Shown one piece after another: positions 15,364 to 18,335 of a stretch of DNA of 18,335 nucleotides; position 1 is the first letter of the stretch, and every line of letters starts with the position of its first letter. Made by a program: the position numbers and the translations under genes. Source of the stretch: Stramenopiles sp. TOSAG23-3 (lineage: Eukaryota; Sar); the NCBI GenBank assembly GCA_900128585.1, contig LT642377.1:2039-20373 (forward strand), given 5' to 3'. Below the pieces are notes generated by a model. It made no database searches and was not told the origin of the DNA. It saw nothing but the letters and a program-made list of their open reading frames with translations.

Positions 15364-17367
15364 TTACTGAAAATTATTCTGCACAAGCCACTTTCGAAAG
15401 ATTTCTTTGGATGAATTCAAATTACCATGCCTGTGCCTGTCTAATTGTTTTTGCAAATGTGTCAATCCCATTTTGGTCTCCCAGTGCAACGCCGCATGCT
15501 TAAAAAATGAGTCGACTGTATTGTAATGGACATTTCTGAGATACGGTCGAGTACAGCACAGAAATGTTTGAGCGTTGCTGTGAAGGTACCCAAACAGTAG
15601 CAAAAACACAGCCAGTTGTGGATTGGCCCGACCCTTCAACACCACTCCGTCAAACACCAACTTGTGTCTTTGCCCAGGTCTCCGCTTAAGATCGTTTGCC
15701 CATGTCTCTAGGGTTGAAGCGTATACGATGCTGTACATACCCCATGGTGATGCGGGGTTTGCCGGGGCCTTCTCTTTGTTATCCCACACCACCTTCGGGG
15801 AGGGTTTGGGGGGCAGTGGATGGCAAGCGTAAATTATGTTTGCTCCGCCGACCAGTGCCCTGGTACAATTCTCATGAAATGAAATTACGTAAAGGTATTG
15901 TAATTCTTTTGCCAAAGAATCGATGCCGGCATCCCACAACGTATCCGCCAACGTGTACAGCCCCAACCCTCCCGTTTTTATCGCGTCGCGCACTGCTTTG
16001 TTCTCCCGCGTAATGACCATGTTTTTATAATTATCTTTTTTGCGCTTTAAAATGGATATGTCCCCTTTCCGGTAGGTGGGGGTGGGTATGACATCGTAAA
16101 AGTAGCCGTAAGTTTCTGCGACTAGCGGGGTTCCTGCGTAGCGAGTCTCGTGCTCCATGTACATTATCCAGCCTTTGTTTCTTTTCTTCCAGCACCTGTC
16201 CTCGTTCCAACGGTAGTCTTTGTGTTTAAACACTTTGTTTGCCTTTAAACCGTAGGAGTCTGTTTGGTGCAGTGCCCTTACGGTTAGCGTAGCATCTATT
16301 GTTGCAACGTCCCTGTCTTCAACGGCAATGTGTGCTATGCAGTTGTCGTACGAGATTCTTCCAATAACAAATTTCGGTATGTTTTCCCAATCGATGCTGC
16401 CTTTACTAAAGACAAACCAATCGAAGGCATCCGGTTGGCCAACGCTTGCGTTCTGAACCCATCTATTCATTAAACCGTCCACCCTAGTTGTGCTCGTAAT
16501 GTCGTTCGCATCGGGCAGGACTTGATCTAGCCGCAGATCAAAATTGTAGCGACGGCCAATGATGAACACTTTCTTTGGCAACCTATTATCGGAAATTTGT
16601 GCTTTAATGGTTTCTAGAGTCTCAACAAAGCTTAAACCGAGAAGGATGTCCCCATTGATGTAGCAATGAAATGGCGCTTTTACCATCCTTGCGACTCGCA
16701 GCATCCCGTATAAAAAAGGAGTGCCAAATTGATTCTTGGACACGATACTTCTCACCCGGTTGATGCCAAGTGTCTTCGCCTTGGAACGCCAATACTGGTC
16801 GTTGGTAAAGGCAATGCTGTACACCCCGTACATTTTCAAAGCAGCCAAGGCTTTTAACGTGTTTATTTGTGCCAAATTTTTAAGTTTGTTTTTTGCGGTA
16901 AAACTCTGATCAAATAAAGTGGTAAAAACTACAACGAGTCGTCGGTGCCTGGGCATTTTTTGTGACGGCACAATGTGTACGCGGGCTTCTGGGTGCATTT
17001 TCTGGTGCACCATGGGCGTTTCTGGTGCTTTGGTCGGCATTCCTACGGTGCTTCGTGTCATCGCATCTGAGTGTATTGGGGATGTTCTGCTTTCATTCTG
17101 ATCCCTCTGGATGGTCATCGAATTAAATGGACCCTTCTGGCTTTGCTCCTCAGAACTTGCTAACCCACTCAAACCCTCCCCTCTCCGTTCTACCATATCT
17201 TTTCGCTCTGATGCATATTGTCGCCGTCCAACGCCTGATTTTCTGGCTAAAGGCGTTTGTTTCTCGAACACATCCCTGGCATATTTATGCCTTTCAAAAT
17301 ACAGAAAAGGTACCAAGGCGACAAGGACAATGGACAAGAAGAAAATGCACCTGTTTACCCCCGACAT
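15364..17367 (-). CDS. Type II membrane glycosyltransferase-like protein
   Basis: A 667-residue protein from ATG at 17365-17367. A short N-terminus and one hydrophobic span (residues 7-24) followed by a polar stem (25-140) give the layout of a Golgi type II enzyme. From 141 (HRRLVVVFTTLF) comes a GT-A-like domain: YINGDILLG (236-244) looks like the nucleotide-sugar/metal site, IIGRRYNFDL (269-278) follows, then DAFDWFVFSKGS (313-324), IPKFVIGRISYDN (330-342), and DATLTVRALHQTDSYG (358-373). This order is familiar to me from uncharacterised nucleotide-diphospho-sugar-transferase-like proteins of algae, plants and bacteria. Donor and acceptor are unknown. Residues beyond about 400 form a second part with HENC and conserved-looking Trp/Cys residues, possibly another domain; I do not recognise it. 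The gene is intact and converges with the exchanger gene. Confidence 0.7.
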   Translation of the reverse strand: MSGVNRCIFFLSIVLVALVPFLYFERHKYARDVFEKQTPLARKSGVGRRQYASERKDMVERRGEGLSGLASSEEQSQKGPFNSMTIQRDQNESRTSPIHSDAMTRSTVGMPTKAPETPMVHQKMHPEARVHIVPSQKMPRHRRLVVVFTTLFDQSFTAKNKLKNLAQINTLKALAALKMYGVYSIAFTNDQYWRSKAKTLGINRVRSIVSKNQFGTPFLYGMLRVARMVKAPFHCYINGDILLGLSFVETLETIKAQISDNRLPKKVFIIGRRYNFDLRLDQVLPDANDITSTTRVDGLMNRWVQNASVGQPDAFDWFVFSKGSIDWENIPKFVIGRISYDNCIAHIAVEDRDVATIDATLTVRALHQTDSYGLKANKVFKHKDYRWNEDRCWKKRNKGWIMYMEHETRYAGTPLVAETYGYFYDVIPTPTYRKGDISILKRKKDNYKNMVITRENKAVRDAIKTGGLGLYTLADTLWDAGIDSLAKELQYLYVISFHENCTRALVGGANIIYACHPLPPKPSPKVVWDNKEKAPANPASPWGMYSIVYASTLETWANDLKRRPGQRHKLVFDGVVLKGRANPQLAVFLLLFGYLHSNAQTFLCCTRPYLRNVHYNTVDSFFKHAALHWETKMGLTHLQKQLDRHRHGNLNSSKEIFRKWLVQNNFQ

Positions 17368-17591
17368 TTTGTTGCTTGTTTCCCTTCCATCCCGTTGTCT
17401 AAAATAACCCGTATTCCTTTTAAAACCTCAACTGCTTGCTAGAATTCAAGGACTGAGTGGCCATAACATATCCCTGCGTGGTTTTTTGTATATAAAGTTG
17501 AATCTGAATTCAGCGGGAAGGAATTCAATGATTCGCTAATTCAATTATTATATTTTTTTATATATAATAATATTATTATTTAAAAAACAAA

Positions 17592-17634
17592 AACAACAAC
17601 AACAACAACAACAACAAAAAAGAAGAAGAAGAAG
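17592..17634 (+). repeat. AAC tract followed by AAG tract
   Basis: About eight AAC units pass through a short A run into about five AAG units. On the minus strand it reads as a poly-Val/Phe frame, which is not evidence of a gene. Confidence 0.88.
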
Positions 17635-17890
17635 AGATGATCGATTATTATCAGACAGACCAGAGGGGTAAGAACGGATTCTTGTTTTATTATTTTATTA
17701 TGAGAGAGCACCGGTTCGGGTGTCTTTTTCTTCCTACGTACTACTACGGTATTTATAATAATACCTGGTAATAGTATGAGTAAGGGATGATCCATTTTTT
17801 ATTAAATAATTATATTTCAAATAATCATCAATAATATAATAAAATAAATAGAAAATAATAGAAGAAAAAACGACGGCGACCACCGACGAC

Positions 17891-17902
17891 CATCATCATC
17901 AT
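17891..17902 (+). repeat. CAT microsatellite
   Basis: Four CAT units after CGAC repeats; a short simple repeat. Confidence 0.7.
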
Positions 17903-18081
17903 CCTTTTCATCCGGTCAAAGCCCCTAAAATAAAATATAATTTTACATATAAGTGAACGAAAATAACTTGCATTTAATTTTATCTACTTTTAGTTCACAG
18001 CTGTTCTTCTTAATTAATGTGAGATATTGTCCAAGTATATTCTTACTACAACTGGAAGGGTCGCGTTGATAACGCTAGACA

Positions 18082-18335
18082 ATGCCACACCGCCCATACA
18101 TTGTTTTAGTCGTATTTCTGGTGTGGGGTTGCGCGGCCGGGCATGGGGGTAATCAATTTTACCCATTAAAGGTTCCGTACGGTAATAGTTCCGCCATACG
18201 CTTTGCGAGAATTAAAATTGCAACGGGCGAAAGTTCGAATTCATACTTCGCGGAATTCTACTCCCTTCATGCTGTAAATAGTACTATTGATGAAGTGTGC
18301 CAGACGATGCTCGAGGATAAGTACCTGGAGGAAAA
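18082..18335 (+). CDS. N-terminal part of a secreted or membrane-anchored protein, cut by the window edge
   Basis: An ATG at 18082 opens a frame that runs to the window's end (84 codons). Residues 1-20 (MPHRPYIVLVVFLVWGCAAG) form a good signal peptide or anchor. The visible mature part has Asn-Ser-Ser and Asn-Ser-Thr glycosylation sites and one Cys near the end (DEVCQTML). Codon use resembles neighbouring genes. The short segment FAEFYSLHAV...VCQTMLEDKYLEE hints at a small domain seen at the start of some algal secretory enzymes, but this is a weak impression. Function unknown. Confidence 0.6.
   Translation, partial: MPHRPYIVLVVFLVWGCAAGHGGNQFYPLKVPYGNSSAIRFARIKIATGESSNSYFAEFYSLHAVNSTIDEVCQTMLEDKYLEE

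Larger units (their letters stand above)
17368..18081. other. Divergent intergenic region
   Basis: Spacer between the 5' ends of the glycosyltransferase-like gene (-) and the terminal gene (+), so it should contain both promoters. GTATATAAAG near 17489-17498 resembles a TATA box, but it lies on the plus strand far from the terminal gene. AAC/AAG and CAT tracts occur. An open frame at 17580-17795 (-) is the translation of the simple repeat. No RNA gene was seen. Confidence 0.55.

Noticed and set aside
17700-17730. T-loop-like GGTTCGGG as part of a tRNA
   Set aside because: No matching acceptor, D-arm or anticodon stem could be found around it on either strand.
1-18335. Giant-virus or bacterial origin of the whole window
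   Set aside because: NOP56, a TMEM39 relative, an NCKX-type exchanger and large A+T-rich spacers with microsatellites fit nuclear eukaryotic DNA; no viral or prokaryotic core gene was seen.

Overview
The window looks like nuclear DNA of a single-celled eukaryote. It carries NOP56 (core box C/D snoRNP protein), a TMEM39-type ER membrane protein, a SLC24-type cation exchanger, a TSTD2/TrhO-type rhodanese and two Golgi-type glycosyltransferases. Genes are close together on both strands, mostly uninterrupted, and richer in G+C than the A+T-rich spacers, which are full of microsatellites. A short TTAGGG-like tract occurs in one spacer. An intron-poor protist or alga, perhaps a stramenopile, is my inference; nothing here fixes the lineage.

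Layout. 9-1271 (+): leucine-rich-repeat protein with nearly identical 66-bp repeats, a polybasic N-terminus and a C-terminal CaaX box. 1422-2621 (+): multi-pass membrane protein, possibly joined to the LRR gene through a 51-nt intron. 2733-4157 (-): rhodanese/tRNA-hydroxylase-like protein. 5338-6519 (+): TMEM39 family. 6945-8375 (-): NOP56. 8376-9980: microsatellite-rich spacer. 9981-11393 (-): Cys-rich repeat protein. 11333-12664 (+): exostosin-type (GT47) C-terminal part. 13199-14869 (+): K+/Na+/Ca2+ exchanger relative. 15364-17367 (-): type II membrane glycosyltransferase-like protein. 18082-end (+): start of a secreted or membrane protein cut by the window edge.

The genes form no operon or single pathway. 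Several act in the secretory pathway (TMEM39, exostosin-like, glycosyltransferase-like, exchanger, Cys-rich and terminal proteins), while NOP56 and the rhodanese concern RNA modification. The points most worth following are the head-to-head junction at 11363-11400, where two ORFs that both lack an ATG meet on an imperfect 14-bp inverted repeat; the exchanger's Asp-to-Asn change at the site that confers K+ dependence in NCKX2; and the LRR gene with its CaaX end and possible splice into the downstream membrane protein.
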